Assembly: GCF_003788695.1 (NCBI RefSeq)
Contig: NZ_RARA01000026.1
Coordinates: forward strand, 33,582 to 89,050
Reading direction: 5' to 3'
Source of the DNA: Candidatus Cardinium hertigii
GTDB lineage: Bacteria; Bacteroidota; Bacteroidia; Cytophagales_A; Amoebophilaceae
DNA: 55,469 nucleotides
The position numbers and the translations under genes were made by a program. The notes beneath the pieces were generated by a model, which was given only the letters and a program-made list of their open reading frames with translations, ran no database searches and was not told the origin of the DNA. This document shows, in pieces, positions 36,078 to 45,524 of the stretch (position 1 is its first letter; every line of letters begins with the position of its first letter).

Positions 36078-37001
36078 CTAAAAAGTGTAAGCATCAACAT
36101 CTTCTTCTGCCCTGGGATGGGCTTTTTTAAAGACCTCTTTTAATTTCGTCAAAGAGGTATGGGTATATATTTGAGTGGCAGCTAAACTTGAATGGCCCAG
36201 TAGCTCTTTAATAGCTTGTAAATCAGACCCATTATCAAGCAAATGTGTAGCAAAGGTATGCCGCAATATATGAGGACTGTGCTGGCTGGCCCGAATAGTT
36301 GGAAGTAAATATTTTTTGACTACTCGATAGATAAACATGGGATAACAGGGTTTCCCCTGGTCTGTTACAACTAAATTCTCGGTAAGGGAGTAACCCATTT
36401 GTTCTTTTTTTAATACATATGTTTCTATCAACTGCTTTAATGGTCGTGGAAAAGGGATAATACGCTCTTTATTGCGTTTGCCTACCACTTTAAGTGTGCC
36501 ATCTGTCAAGTTTATGTCTGATGCACAAAGGGCTAAAAGCTCAGCCAAACGCATACCTGTTCCATATAACAGCTCCAATATTAACTGATCACGTAAGCCA
36601 GCAAAGGTAGTACCAAATGTATGTTGGTCTAAAAAAGACAACCATTCTCTTTTTTGAAAAAAAATAGGCAAGCTTTTTTTCCATTTTAAACTTCTCAATG
36701 GCTGAGTGGGACTAATTACGATAAGCGCTCTTTTTTGTAAAAAAGCATAAAAGGTACGTATAGTAGCTATTTTTCTATTAATAGAACGATGGTTAAGCCC
36801 CTCTTTAGCTAAAAACATAATCCATCCACGTATATCTAGTGTGGTTGCTTCTGTAAATTTTTTTGGAACTGCTTGATTAGATAAATAATGCATAAACTGC
36901 CTTACATCCGTTCTATAAGAGATAACCGTATGCGAACTTACCCTCCTTTCTACTGTTAAATAATCCTCAAATAGAGATATAAAATTTTTATTATCATGCA
37001 T
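36078..37001 (-). CDS. xerC: Tyrosine recombinase XerC/XerD
   Basis: A 307-residue site-specific recombinase for resolving chromosome dimers at dif. The N-terminal SAM-like core-binding domain (1-95) is followed by a catalytic domain with Arg151 (GTGMRLAELLAL), Lys175 (VGKRNKERIIP), His244 and Arg247 (HILRHTFATHLL), His270 (LLGHSSLAATQ) and nucleophile Tyr279, so all catalytic residues are present. Its neighbour is rpsU, the usual Bacteroidetes arrangement, which is why I prefer xerC over xerD. The length fits a housekeeping Xer rather than a phage integrase. Confidence 0.9.
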   Translation of the reverse strand: MHDNKNFISLFEDYLTVERRVSSHTVISYRTDVRQFMHYLSNQAVPKKFTEATTLDIRGWIMFLAKEGLNHRSINRKIATIRTFYAFLQKRALIVISPTQPLRSLKWKKSLPIFFQKREWLSFLDQHTFGTTFAGLRDQLILELLYGTGMRLAELLALCASDINLTDGTLKVVGKRNKERIIPFPRPLKQLIETYVLKKEQMGYSLTENLVVTDQGKPCYPMFIYRVVKKYLLPTIRASQHSPHILRHTFATHLLDNGSDLQAIKELLGHSSLAATQIYTHTSLTKLKEVFKKAHPRAEEDVDAYTF

Positions 37002-37036
37002 ACATCACGCAGATGAGCGGTTTGACCCATTCCTTT

Positions 37037-37231
37037 TTATACCCTTTCTCTGTTAAGGATGCTATATTTATAAATCGCCTTTAATTTTTCTGCTTTTCTT
37101 CTATTGGCCGGTTTAGTATAATACATACGCTCCCTAGCCTCTCTGAGTACACGTACACGTTCTACTTTCTTTTTAAATCTTTTAAGCGCCCTATCAAAAG
37201 TTTCGCCTTCCTTTACTTCTACAAAGATCAT
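37037..37231 (-). CDS. rpsU: 30S ribosomal protein S21
   Basis: A 64-residue basic protein with the S21 pattern: EVKEGETFDRALKRFKKKVE, then a long Arg/Lys-rich helix (REARERMYYTKPANRRKAEK). The length is typical of Bacteroidetes S21. It lies 35 bp before xerC on the same strand and is preceded by a good promoter match. Confidence 0.95.
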   Translation of the reverse strand: MIFVEVKEGETFDRALKRFKKKVERVRVLREARERMYYTKPANRRKAEKLKAIYKYSILNRERV

Positions 37232-37296
37232 GGTTTTTTCAAATTTAGATGCTTTAAATTATAATGGTTTAAAATATGCTATTGCATGCTATACCA

Positions 37297-37328
37297 CAAA
37301 TCTAATCCAAAACTAGAGTAAGCGCAAG
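37297..37328 (-). promoter_or_regulatory. Candidate Bacteroidetes promoter of rpsU-xerC
   Basis: On the minus strand CTTG at 37325-37328, 20 bp, then TAGATTTG at 37297-37304, which fits the TAnnTTTG -7 box with a near-consensus -33 box. It ends about 65 bp before the rpsU start. Confidence 0.55.
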
Positions 37329-37461
37329 ATTTAAGCCTACAATTATTTTTTTTAAAGTAAAGGAGGCATACAAATTGGATTATTATACAAAAATTTGTAA
37401 GTTTAATATCTAAAACCAGCTGTTTATCTATACATTTAATTTTTATACCCACTGTTTATCT

Positions 37462-37566
37462 ATGATATCATTTAAAACTGGCTTTGCTATTGCCATAGCA
37501 CTATATATGTGCGTTATGATGTATTTGTTATTTCATTATGTAAGGGACAAATACTTTCGTAATTAA
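37462..37566 (+). CDS. Possible 34-residue single-span membrane protein
   Basis: ATG to TAA, 34 residues: a short polar start, a hydrophobic span (GFAIAIALYMCVMMYLLF) and a basic end (HYVRDKYFRN). The topology is that of a small inner-membrane peptide, but the frame is short enough to be chance and no relative is recognised. The surroundings (37232-37747) contain no other gene; 37567-37747 is featureless AT-rich sequence. Confidence 0.3.
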   Translation: MISFKTGFAIAIALYMCVMMYLLFHYVRDKYFRN

Positions 37567-37747
37567 CCATACATAACGAAAATATACACAGTCGTAGTCA
37601 GTGTCAATCAAAATTGTAAGAATAACCTAGCCAAATGCAAGATAGAGGTAAGCATAAAGCATAGGTGATAGATTTTTTTGCACACTGCTGAAGCAAATGC
37701 AATGCTATTATTATAATTACACATATAATTATGCATGCTATTTCTGT

Positions 37748-38372
37748 GTATCCGTTCAGTCATGTGGCCTATGTGTTATTTGTTCTCGTTCGTACCTAGC
37801 AATAAGTACAATAATACAAGATCATAAAAAATGCGCCTTGAACAAAGCTGTGATTAGAAAATTTCAGTCTGAGAGCTTAGTAGAAAATCAGCCTGTTTGA
37901 GCCTACTCTTCGTCTTTGAAAAGCTGGCTACGCTTTACCCCACCAGATATATCATCTGGCGGGGACCCCTGTTCCGCTTCGAGATTCAGCGTACTGGGGG
38001 TATCTGTTCAGTGGTGTGGTTTATGCGTATTTTTTCACGTTCGTATTTAGAAATACGCAATAATGTAAGTTTATAAAAAACGCGCTTTGAACAAAGCTGT
38101 GACTAGAAAAGAAAGGCTGCAAGGTATTAGAAAATCAGCCTGTTTGAGCCCTAGGCTGTAGGCCTGGGCGAGTTCTGATTTTCAGCTTGCAGACTGGAAT
38201 TTTCAACAGCTTTGTTCACCAGCGCTTGATTTTTTTTGGCTACTTTTTTTGATCAAGCAAAAAAAGTAGCTTTAAAAGAAGTAGTTTTAAATAAAAAGAA
38301 GTAGTTTTAAATAAAATGGATAAAATCATCAATAATCTATAAAATATGGCTACCACGCAAGTGAGCAAATAC
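37748..38372. repeat. Two RA repeats in tandem, one with a GC-rich insert, one with compensated stem
   Basis: The first unit starts GTATCCGTTCAGTCATGTGG and keeps only its left half; it breaks off in the inner arm, where an extra GC-rich hairpin is present (37938-37964). The second unit starts GTATCTGTTCAGTGGTGTGG near 38000 and runs through to a right end at 38372. Its stem reads CTGCAAG on the left and CTTGCAG on the right, in place of CTGAAAG/CTTTCAG in other copies. The direct repeat AGAAGTAGTTTTAAATAAAA near 38277-38318 is a local duplication. It lies at the 3' side of hflX. Confidence 0.85.
37938..37964. repeat. GC-rich hairpin inserted in an RA arm
   Basis: CCCC-A-CCAGAT, a 5-nt loop, ATCTGG-C-GGGG: ten paired bases plus one mismatch. 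Other long RA copies have no such sequence between GCTGGCT and TTCCGCTTC. Confidence 0.75.
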
Positions 38373-38399
38373 CTATTTTATGCTGTTGATGAAGTAGGC

Positions 38400-39662
38400 T
38401 TAATAACCAGTTTTTATATATCTTCTTGCCTGAATAGGTTCTATTTCTTTTATAATGATTTCTTTTAAAAGATCTATATGCAACTGCTGCTTAGCAGAGA
38501 TAAATACAGTATTGTGCTCATCAATAGCATTACTATAGTGTCCTTTTTTTAAGATTACTTCCTTAAGGGTATCCACTTCTTGGATTTTTGTTGTTATGCC
38601 TTCTTGGCTTGTTTCTACTGTTTTTATAGTTGGCTCTATAGCGTCAATCTTATTGAAAACTAAAATTCTGGGCACATTTTCTGCGCCTATTTCTGTCAAT
38701 GTCTGGTCAACTATTTTTATATGCTCCTGAAAACTAGGATGTGATGCATCTATAATATGCAAAAGTACATCTGCTTCTTTAATTTCTGTTAGCGTAGATT
38801 TAAAACATTCTATTAATGTATGGGGTAATTTACGGATAAATCCTACTGTATCAGTTAATAAAACAGCATTATTGTTCAAAAACACTTTACGTACAGTAGC
38901 ATCTACTGTAGCAAATAGCTTATTGTCAGCTAAAATATTGGTTTTGGATAGCAGTTTCATCAAGGTAGATTTCCCCACATTGGTATAACCTACCAAAGAA
39001 ATCCGAACTAAATTAATGCGAGCCTTACGCCTGGTAGCACACTGTTTCTCAATGGCTGCCAGCTTTTTACGTAGAATGGTAATTTTATTTTGAATGACTC
39101 TTTTATCTGTTTCCAATTCTTTTTCACCAGGACCACGCATACCTGCACTTCCACCTTTTTGGCTTGAAAGATGCGTCCACATTCTGGTAAGTCTTGGTAA
39201 TACATACTGATACTTTGCTAGTTCTACCTGGGTTTTTGCCTGTTTGGTTTGTGCCCGCATAGAAAATATATTGAGAATCAATAAACTTCTATCCAATATC
39301 TGGCATGATAATAATTTTTCTAAGTTACGTACCTGTGGAGGAGAAAGTTCATCATCAAAAATAGCGTAACCAATGTTTTCTGTCTTTATACAGTCAGCTA
39401 TTTCTTCTATTTTTCCTTTTCCTACAAAGGTAGCACTATGTGGGTGGTCCAATCGTTGTATAAAAGTTTTTACAATCTCCAATCCCCAAGTGCGTGCCAA
39501 AAAAGCTAGTTCTGCAACGTATTCTTCTGTTTGTGCTAATGGTTGGGTCAGCGTAGTTAGGGCTATGAGAATGGCTGTTTTAGAAGTTGAAAGTGCCACT
39601 GGCATAGACGCTTTATTACTGTGCGATCCTATATTTATTGGTGTATTAAGGGTAATAGACAT
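38400..39662 (-). CDS. hflX: GTPase HflX
   Basis: A 420-residue ribosome-splitting GTPase. The N-terminal domain contains FVGKGKIEEIAD (79-90), the linker RMWTHLSSQKGGSAGMRGPG and the diagnostic GPGEKELETDKR (177-188), then a coiled coil. The G domain has GYTNVGKS (225-232), LLTDTVGFIRKLPHTLIE and VFNKID. The C-terminus is normal. It frees stalled ribosomes and acts in stress recovery. It is transcribed divergently from prmC. Confidence 0.96.
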   Translation of the reverse strand: MSITLNTPINIGSHSNKASMPVALSTSKTAILIALTTLTQPLAQTEEYVAELAFLARTWGLEIVKTFIQRLDHPHSATFVGKGKIEEIADCIKTENIGYAIFDDELSPPQVRNLEKLLSCQILDRSLLILNIFSMRAQTKQAKTQVELAKYQYVLPRLTRMWTHLSSQKGGSAGMRGPGEKELETDKRVIQNKITILRKKLAAIEKQCATRRKARINLVRISLVGYTNVGKSTLMKLLSKTNILADNKLFATVDATVRKVFLNNNAVLLTDTVGFIRKLPHTLIECFKSTLTEIKEADVLLHIIDASHPSFQEHIKIVDQTLTEIGAENVPRILVFNKIDAIEPTIKTVETSQEGITTKIQEVDTLKEVILKKGHYSNAIDEHNTVFISAKQQLHIDLLKEIIIKEIEPIQARRYIKTGY

Positions 39663-39953
39663 TTGGAAATATTTAAAATAGGAAAATTCAAGCGTCTAAA
39701 GTAAGCTTTAGAAATTTGACTGTCTAACTAACTATAACTAACTAACTTAACTAACTATGATTTTTGATAAAGCTAATAAATATTTGATAAAGCTAATACA
39801 CGCAACCCATGTTCGTATTTTTCTCATTATTATTTTATTTATTATTTTATTTTAATATTTTAAATTTTTTTACGTATATTGCTGCAATAAATGACTCAAT
39901 TTAATATAATAATTATAAGTTAACTTGCAAAGGTTTCTAACTTTTTAATCGAT

Positions 39954-39997
39954 TTTTTCATCCGTTTTTTGCGTACACGCAAAAAACGGATGAAAAA
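39954..39997. repeat. Perfect 21-bp inverted repeat in a divergent intergenic region
   Basis: Arms TTTTTCATCCGTTTTTTGCG plus T, and the exact complement, are separated by two bases. It lies in the 552-bp gap (39663-40214) between the starts of hflX and prmC, so it is not at a gene end. It could still terminate a short unannotated transcript in either direction (A/T runs on both sides). The rest of the gap is AT-rich with short direct repeats (ACTAACTAACT near 39730; TTTGATAAAGCTAATA twice near 39763) and no open frame of note. Confidence 0.75.
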
Positions 39998-40102
39998 TAG
40001 AACCCGCTTCAATCGTCGCTTCAATCAACAGTATCATTACATTATCTTGCTGGAAGCATTTTTAATGTAATACCTTAAATATTAGCCAATCGCTGCAATT
40101 TT

Positions 40103-40120
40103 CTATTGCAACGGTCTCGG
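40103..40120 (+). repeat. Short sequence shared by two intergenic regions
   Basis: CTATTGCAACGGTCTCGG here and CTATTGCAACGGCCTCGG at 46175-46192 differ by one base. Both precede a plus-strand gene in a non-coding gap (prmC here, the 51-residue frame and malic enzyme there). It may be a regulatory site, part of a small RNA or a repeat remnant. Confidence 0.4.
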
Positions 40121-40214
40121 TGTGTAGTACTATAACATACTATCTAAAACAAACGTTAGGTAATGTAAGCGTTGAGCATTTAACCACTTCAGTAAGAGAA
40201 ATTATGACTATCTT

Positions 40215-41096
40215 ATGTATCCATTTTCTAATATAGCTACTTCTACAGTTGAAATAGCTATTCTGGAACTATCGAACCTATTGTGTAAAGAATTAGCGTT
40301 TGCTATACAAAATCGATCGGAATGTTGTGCCATTAGTAAACAACTATTGTGTTATTATTTTCAAGTGGAGTCGGCAGATTTTATACTTAACCCCTTACTA
40401 AAAATTGTTCCAGCTATGCAAAAAAAACTTCTGGATGCCATAAATAGATTGAAAAAACATGAACCACTTCAATATATCATTGGAGAAGCCTATTTTGCTG
40501 GCAACCTTTTTAAGGTAACGCCTGATGTGCTTATTCCACGGCCAGAAACAGAGGAATGGGTAACCTTTTTAATGCACTATGTATCTAATCCAGTTTCTAT
40601 CCTAGACATAGGAACAGGTAGTGGTTGTATTGCTATTACGCTTAAGCAACAATTTCCGCAAGCGGTAGTAGAAGCAGTGGATATAAGCAAGAAAGCATTA
40701 GCCGTTGCTTCCTATAATGCAAAACAATTAGGGGTAGAAGTGCATTTTATAGCCATGGATATATTAACGGAACAGTTGCCTCCCGGCAATTTGTCGTTAA
40801 TTGTTAGCAATCCTCCCTATATTCGAATGCAGGAAAAAAGCCTTATGCATCCAAATGTACTACACTACGAACCACATTTGGCTTTATTTGTGGATGATGC
40901 TGATCCGTTTCTGTTTTATAAACGCATTATCCAGCTAGCGTTCCATCGTTTGGGGCCAAATGGTATACTCTGTTTAGAAATCAACGAAGCATTAGGCAAA
41001 AATATTGTAGATTTGCTAGATCGTGCAAGTTTTAAGCAAATAACTTTACATAAAGATCTACATGAAAAAGAAAGATGGGTGATGGCCATGCTTTAG
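40215..41096 (+). CDS. prmC: Release factor glutamine methyltransferase PrmC
   Basis: A 293-residue enzyme that methylates the GGQ glutamine of peptide-chain release factors. The N-terminal helical domain (1-95) with LQYIIGEAYFAGNLFKV is followed by IPRPETEEWV. The AdoMet-binding DIGTGSGCIA is at 131-140, and the catalytic SNPPYI has Asn199-Pro-Pro-Tyr202. The length is normal. It starts a same-strand cluster (prmC to zapA) and is followed 49 bp later by the beta-barrel protein. Confidence 0.95.
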   Translation: MYPFSNIATSTVEIAILELSNLLCKELAFAIQNRSECCAISKQLLCYYFQVESADFILNPLLKIVPAMQKKLLDAINRLKKHEPLQYIIGEAYFAGNLFKVTPDVLIPRPETEEWVTFLMHYVSNPVSILDIGTGSGCIAITLKQQFPQAVVEAVDISKKALAVASYNAKQLGVEVHFIAMDILTEQLPPGNLSLIVSNPPYIRMQEKSLMHPNVLHYEPHLALFVDDADPFLFYKRIIQLAFHRLGPNGILCLEINEALGKNIVDLLDRASFKQITLHKDLHEKERWVMAML

Positions 41097-41145
41097 CATA
41101 AAATGGCATTTTACATTTAATTATTGATACTTTGAAATAGACGGT

Positions 41146-42093
41146 ATGCACAAAAAAATAAAAACTTTACTGGTCACTGTTGCGCATACATTTTTTAGTT
41201 CTGCTATGGTTTCGGCAAATCATATAAATGGTGATTCCGTTAAGGAAGCGTATAACCTTACTAAGGTTCAAGAGATTGCACCATCTCCTGCTTTACCTGA
41301 AGCGCTAAACAAGCTTATGGGAAATAAAGAAGTAGTTGCTACAGGTAAAGAAGTAATACCTAGCGATACAGAAAGAGATACAGAAGTAAAGCAAGAGGAG
41401 CCCGAAGTAGAGAATAAGACATTACCATTGGTTACATCTGCCCATAAAAACGCGCTGGAATTTTTGCAACTCTTTTTTGTCCCCAAACCGATACTCCTAC
41501 CTAATTATATTCCGTTTCTACAGCATATTGGCATAAAATTAAATTGGTTTGGGCTGATACGTGGATTATATACAAAGGCTCATCAGACCTATGAAGGGGG
41601 CATTGATCTCCATTTTCGTGGCGATATACAATTATCTATTGAGATAGGACAAGGAAATTATCAGCCTAATACCGTCCATAATAATAAATTGTATTTATCA
41701 AAAGGAAAATATGGGTCAGGTGCCTTTTTATATGTTGTACATCCCAATAATAATCGTTTTACAAATGCTTATATGGGAATTGCTTATGGACAGTGCCGCT
41801 TTAACCTTACGCCTCCTAGTGGTGGTACTACCTCTATGTCTAATCCCCGCATTGCACACTGGTCAAAATTCATTTTGGGTTCTGAGCTTACACTCATTCC
41901 GCATAGTGGACTCTATGGAGGCATGCAATTTGGAATATCTCGTCTTTTGTATTGCACCCCAACTGTTGATAATCTGAAATCAAACTATATTATTCCTGGC
42001 TATGGCCAAGTGGTAAATAGGCAAATCAATTTTGAAATAATACCATATCTCAAGTGGAGTATATCTTTTTTAGAAAAAAAGATTACCCTTTAG
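41146..42093 (+). CDS. Predicted outer-membrane beta-barrel protein (DUF6048-like)
   Basis: 315 residues. A signal peptide (KKIKTLLVTVAHTFFSSAMVSA, cleavage near 24) is split by codons 4-25; an acidic linker follows (55-100) and then a beta-rich region from about 120. There alternating hydrophobic/polar strands recur (GGIDLHFRGDIQLSIEIGQG, YGSGAFLYVV, NAYMGIAYGQ, FILGSELTLIP, GLYGGMQFGISRLLY). The pattern and the final aromatic strand resemble Bacteroidetes DUF6048 proteins; that assignment is tentative. It lies between prmC and the ppx/gppA gene. The specific role is unknown. Confidence 0.65.
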   Translation: MHKKIKTLLVTVAHTFFSSAMVSANHINGDSVKEAYNLTKVQEIAPSPALPEALNKLMGNKEVVATGKEVIPSDTERDTEVKQEEPEVENKTLPLVTSAHKNALEFLQLFFVPKPILLPNYIPFLQHIGIKLNWFGLIRGLYTKAHQTYEGGIDLHFRGDIQLSIEIGQGNYQPNTVHNNKLYLSKGKYGSGAFLYVVHPNNNRFTNAYMGIAYGQCRFNLTPPSGGTTSMSNPRIAHWSKFILGSELTLIPHSGLYGGMQFGISRLLYCTPTVDNLKSNYIIPGYGQVVNRQINFEIIPYLKWSISFLEKKITL

Positions 42094-42140
42094 CAGTATC
42101 TATAGCATGCGTAATAAAACATCCTTTTAATTTTAATGTT

Positions 42141-43109
42141 ATGGAAAAATTAGCTGTCATTGATTTAGGTACTAATGTTATAAAAGTTTTAGTAGGCATC
42201 ATTGGCCAAGCAGAATATAGGGTGTTGTACGAAGAAAAATTTATAGGTACTATGAGTAAACAACCGCTGTGGCAAGCTGCTATATCCCTAGTAGACAAAA
42301 AAAATATTGTAGATATTTTAGTAAGGATTAAACAAAAAATAGATATAATCGGTGTTAAATATATCGTTGCTAAGGCTACAAGCCTCTTACGTGAAGCACC
42401 CAATGCAACTGAAATCATTTCGGATATCCGAGTGGCAACTGATATTGAAGTGGAAATTATTTCAGGTGTAGAAGAGGCAAATCTAATTTATCTTGGCATT
42501 AGTGCTTCCCTTACGTTAACAAAACAAAATGGGAATGATGTCATTATTGATATAGGAGGCGGAAGCGTCGAGTGTATTATATTTAACCATGAACAACAAT
42601 TATGGGAAAAGAGTTTTGAACTTGGTATACGTCGGGTTGCCTCACTATTTTCTTATAATGATCCCATTACAACTGCTCAGGTTGCTGACTTAGAAAAGTA
42701 TTACCACACTGTTTTAGGGTCATTTTTTGCTGCAGCAAATCTATATAAGCCTCGTAAGCTTATTGGAAGCTCGGGCGCTTTCCGTACATTATTAATGTTA
42801 TATAAGTTGCATTACCCTTGTACAACCCCTAAAGCAAATGATACCATAAAAAACATATCTATAGAGCAATTCCTTAAAATTTATCATATTATACTGACCA
42901 CACCCGTTGGCATTTTGGAGAACAAGATTTGCATTGAGCCTGCTTTCTTAAGACTTGTGCCCTTGTCAGCTACCTTGGTTAAATTGATCATGCAAACATG
43001 TAATTTACAAGAAATAATGATTACAGATAATTCCTTAATAACCGGCTTATTTATTCGAGAATGGAATCGTTTAAGAAATAAACCTTATGAATCCTATTTG
43101 ATACCATAG
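42141..43109 (+). CDS. Ppx/GppA-family phosphatase
   Basis: 322 residues from the ATG at 42141. An earlier in-frame ATG at 42054 lies inside the preceding gene and adds residues ahead of the first strand of the fold, so I reject it. The actin-like ATPase fold begins MEKLAVIDLGTNVIKVLVG, with SGVEEANLIYLGI and the phosphate-binding IDIGGGSVECIIF (near 138). Ppx/GppA enzymes hydrolyse polyphosphate or pppGpp. No C-terminal HD domain is present, so this is the short type. A pppGpp phosphatase would be relevant to the hydrolase fusion at 15-18.5 kb, but the substrate is unproven. Confidence 0.88.
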   Translation: MEKLAVIDLGTNVIKVLVGIIGQAEYRVLYEEKFIGTMSKQPLWQAAISLVDKKNIVDILVRIKQKIDIIGVKYIVAKATSLLREAPNATEIISDIRVATDIEVEIISGVEEANLIYLGISASLTLTKQNGNDVIIDIGGGSVECIIFNHEQQLWEKSFELGIRRVASLFSYNDPITTAQVADLEKYYHTVLGSFFAAANLYKPRKLIGSSGAFRTLLMLYKLHYPCTTPKANDTIKNISIEQFLKIYHIILTTPVGILENKICIEPAFLRLVPLSATLVKLIMQTCNLQEIMITDNSLITGLFIREWNRLRNKPYESYLIP

Positions 43110-43118
43110 AGATGAATT

Positions 43119-45524
43119 ATGAAAATATCACTAAACTGGCTGAAATCTTATATCGATTTACCTGTGAATACCTTGGAATTAGCAACGCTCTTAACGCAAC
43201 GCGGGTTAGAAGTTACCCAAATACATCCTACGATTAAAGGCGGCTTAGAAGGACTTATAATAGGTCAAGTAATCTCCTGTACCCCACATCCCAATGCAGA
43301 TAGGCTACAAAAAACCTTAGTGGATGTTGGATCAGCTAAACCTCTTTCTATTATTTGTGGAGCCCCGAATATACAGGTTGGACTAAAAGTAATAGTAGCA
43401 CCAGTAGGCACTATTATTTACAATTATATAGCTCAAATTCCTTTTCAAATTAAAAAAGTAAAAATAAGAGGGGAGTTGTCTGAAGGAATGATCTGTTCAG
43501 AAAAAGAGATTGGATTAGGTCCAGCAGATGAGGGTATTTTGGCATTAGCTACTACATTACCTGCTGGAACCGCTGCTAAAGTCTATTTTAAAGATGTATT
43601 GGATGAAATTTTGGATATCGATATTACACCCAATAGAGCAGACGCCTGTTCACACCTAGGGGTGGCCAGGGATCTTAAAGCCATTTTGCATCTTCCTATT
43701 ACTTTACCTACTGTGGATGCTTTTAGCACGGTTCCCTGCTCTTTACCATTAAAAATAAGCTCGGTAGATAGCATTTTATGTCCACGTTACTGTGGACTAT
43801 TGCTTAAAAATGTGACCGTTCAACCATCTCCTACGTGGCTTTGTACTAGATTAGCAAGTATTGGCGTAAAAGCTATTAATAATGTAGTAGATGTAACCAA
43901 TTTTATACTCTATGCATTAGGTCAACCGCTGCATGCTTTTGATTATGATACCCTTTTGGGTAAGGAGATTATGGTTAAACAATGGTCTCCTGGGGAACGG
44001 TTTATGGGCTTGGATGGTGTAGAAAGAACACTGACTGGTGATGAGCTAATGATTTGTGATGTAGCAGGCCCCATAGCAATAGCAGGGGTCCTCGGAGGCA
44101 TAAGAACAAGCATTACCCATACTACCCAAAATATTTTTATAGAAAGTGCCTATTTTAATCCAACCGCTATAGGGACTACGGCCAGACAGCATAACCTTAG
44201 CACTGCTGCTGCTTTTCGGTTTGAACGCGGCACAGATCCTAATATGGTACTGTATGCATTAAAAAGAGCAGCTGTATGGTTACAACAACTTATGCCCGCT
44301 GCAGAAATCTCTGAGGTAATAGATCTTTACCCCACTAAATTAGCACATTTTACCATTCCCATTACCTATGCAAAAATTACACGATGCTTGGGTACGGTAA
44401 TGAGTCCAACCCTTATTAAGCAAATTACAACTGATTTAGAAATTGATATTGAAGATGAAACGCACGAAGGATTTAGGGCTAAGGTACCGCCTTATAGGGT
44501 AGACGTAACCCGGGAAATTGATTTTATTGAGGAAATTGCTCGTATTTATGGATATGATGCCCTGTCCATTACAGGTAATTTAACTACCGCTTACTTAGCG
44601 CCTAAGAACAAGATAGACCAAGCCTATAAGATTGAACAAGAAATTAGTAAAATGTTAGCAGCTAACAGCTATTATGAAATATGGACCAATTCTCTAAGCA
44701 AGACCTACGATGTAGCTATGTGGGGCCAAGAAAAAGAAATTTCGATTCTTAACCCGCTTAGCACATCCACAAATGTATTACGTCATACGCTGCTTTTTAG
44801 TGGATTGGAAGTAATTGCCTATAACTTTGCACGTCGTCAATGTGATTTAAAATTTTTTGAGTTTGGAAAAGTCTATAGCCAAGTTGATAGCGAATATAAA
44901 GAAGAAAAAAGATTAGCTATTTGGCTTACAGGCCAAATAGAAGAGCCTAATTGGGTACAGCAATTGGGCCCTGTAACGTTACAACAGTTAAGGATGACTA
45001 TAGAACAATTAACCCAAAAGTTGGGAATAATAGATCTTTCCTATGGGGAAATAACACATCCATACTATAAACAGGCTGCTCAAGTTACACACCAAGGCGT
45101 AGAGGTAATGACTCTGGGGCAGGTAAAGCCCTCTATCCTAAATTATTTTTCTATAGCGCAACCTGTTTTTTTTGCAGATATTCAATGGAATAAAATATTA
45201 GAAATCAACAGATTGCACCGGTTATATCTACCTATTTCTAAATTCCCTGCTGTCAAAAGAGATCTGGCTTTGGTAGTAAACAAGACCGTTTTATTCGAAA
45301 ACATAAAAGACTTAGTTTTAAAAAAAGGTCATAAAAATATCCAAGCGGTAAAACTTTTTGACGTATACGAAGGCATACATTTGCCAGCAGACAAAAAGTC
45401 TTATGCCATTCGTTTTACTTTACAGGATAAAGAAAAAACATTGGATGATACCCGTATTGATCAAATCATGCATCAGCTCATGCAAACTTTTGAACGTGAT
45501 TTAAATGCCATCATCAGAAGATAA
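43119..45524 (+). CDS. pheT: Phenylalanyl-tRNA synthetase beta subunit
   Basis: An 801-residue PheT of typical size. Domains in order: N-terminal MKISLNWLKSYIDLP, tRNA-binding OB fold (about 40-155, with HPNADRLQKTLVDVG), B3/B4 editing domain (about 210-390), B5 domain (about 400-475), catalytic-like core, and C-terminal anticodon-binding FDX-ACB (LPISKFPAVKRDLALVV). It pairs with PheS, not in this window. Its end overlaps the next gene by 20 bp, so translation is probably coupled. Confidence 0.97.
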   Translation: MKISLNWLKSYIDLPVNTLELATLLTQRGLEVTQIHPTIKGGLEGLIIGQVISCTPHPNADRLQKTLVDVGSAKPLSIICGAPNIQVGLKVIVAPVGTIIYNYIAQIPFQIKKVKIRGELSEGMICSEKEIGLGPADEGILALATTLPAGTAAKVYFKDVLDEILDIDITPNRADACSHLGVARDLKAILHLPITLPTVDAFSTVPCSLPLKISSVDSILCPRYCGLLLKNVTVQPSPTWLCTRLASIGVKAINNVVDVTNFILYALGQPLHAFDYDTLLGKEIMVKQWSPGERFMGLDGVERTLTGDELMICDVAGPIAIAGVLGGIRTSITHTTQNIFIESAYFNPTAIGTTARQHNLSTAAAFRFERGTDPNMVLYALKRAAVWLQQLMPAAEISEVIDLYPTKLAHFTIPITYAKITRCLGTVMSPTLIKQITTDLEIDIEDETHEGFRAKVPPYRVDVTREIDFIEEIARIYGYDALSITGNLTTAYLAPKNKIDQAYKIEQEISKMLAANSYYEIWTNSLSKTYDVAMWGQEKEISILNPLSTSTNVLRHTLLFSGLEVIAYNFARRQCDLKFFEFGKVYSQVDSEYKEEKRLAIWLTGQIEEPNWVQQLGPVTLQQLRMTIEQLTQKLGIIDLSYGEITHPYYKQAAQVTHQGVEVMTLGQVKPSILNYFSIAQPVFFADIQWNKILEINRLHRLYLPISKFPAVKRDLALVVNKTVLFENIKDLVLKKGHKNIQAVKLFDVYEGIHLPADKKSYAIRFTLQDKEKTLDDTRIDQIMHQLMQTFERDLNAIIRR

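Noticed and set aside
36078..37001. Tyrosine recombinase as the integrase of a mobile island
   Set aside because: Its length, complete Xer motifs and position beside rpsU fit the housekeeping XerC; no attachment site or phage gene is nearby.
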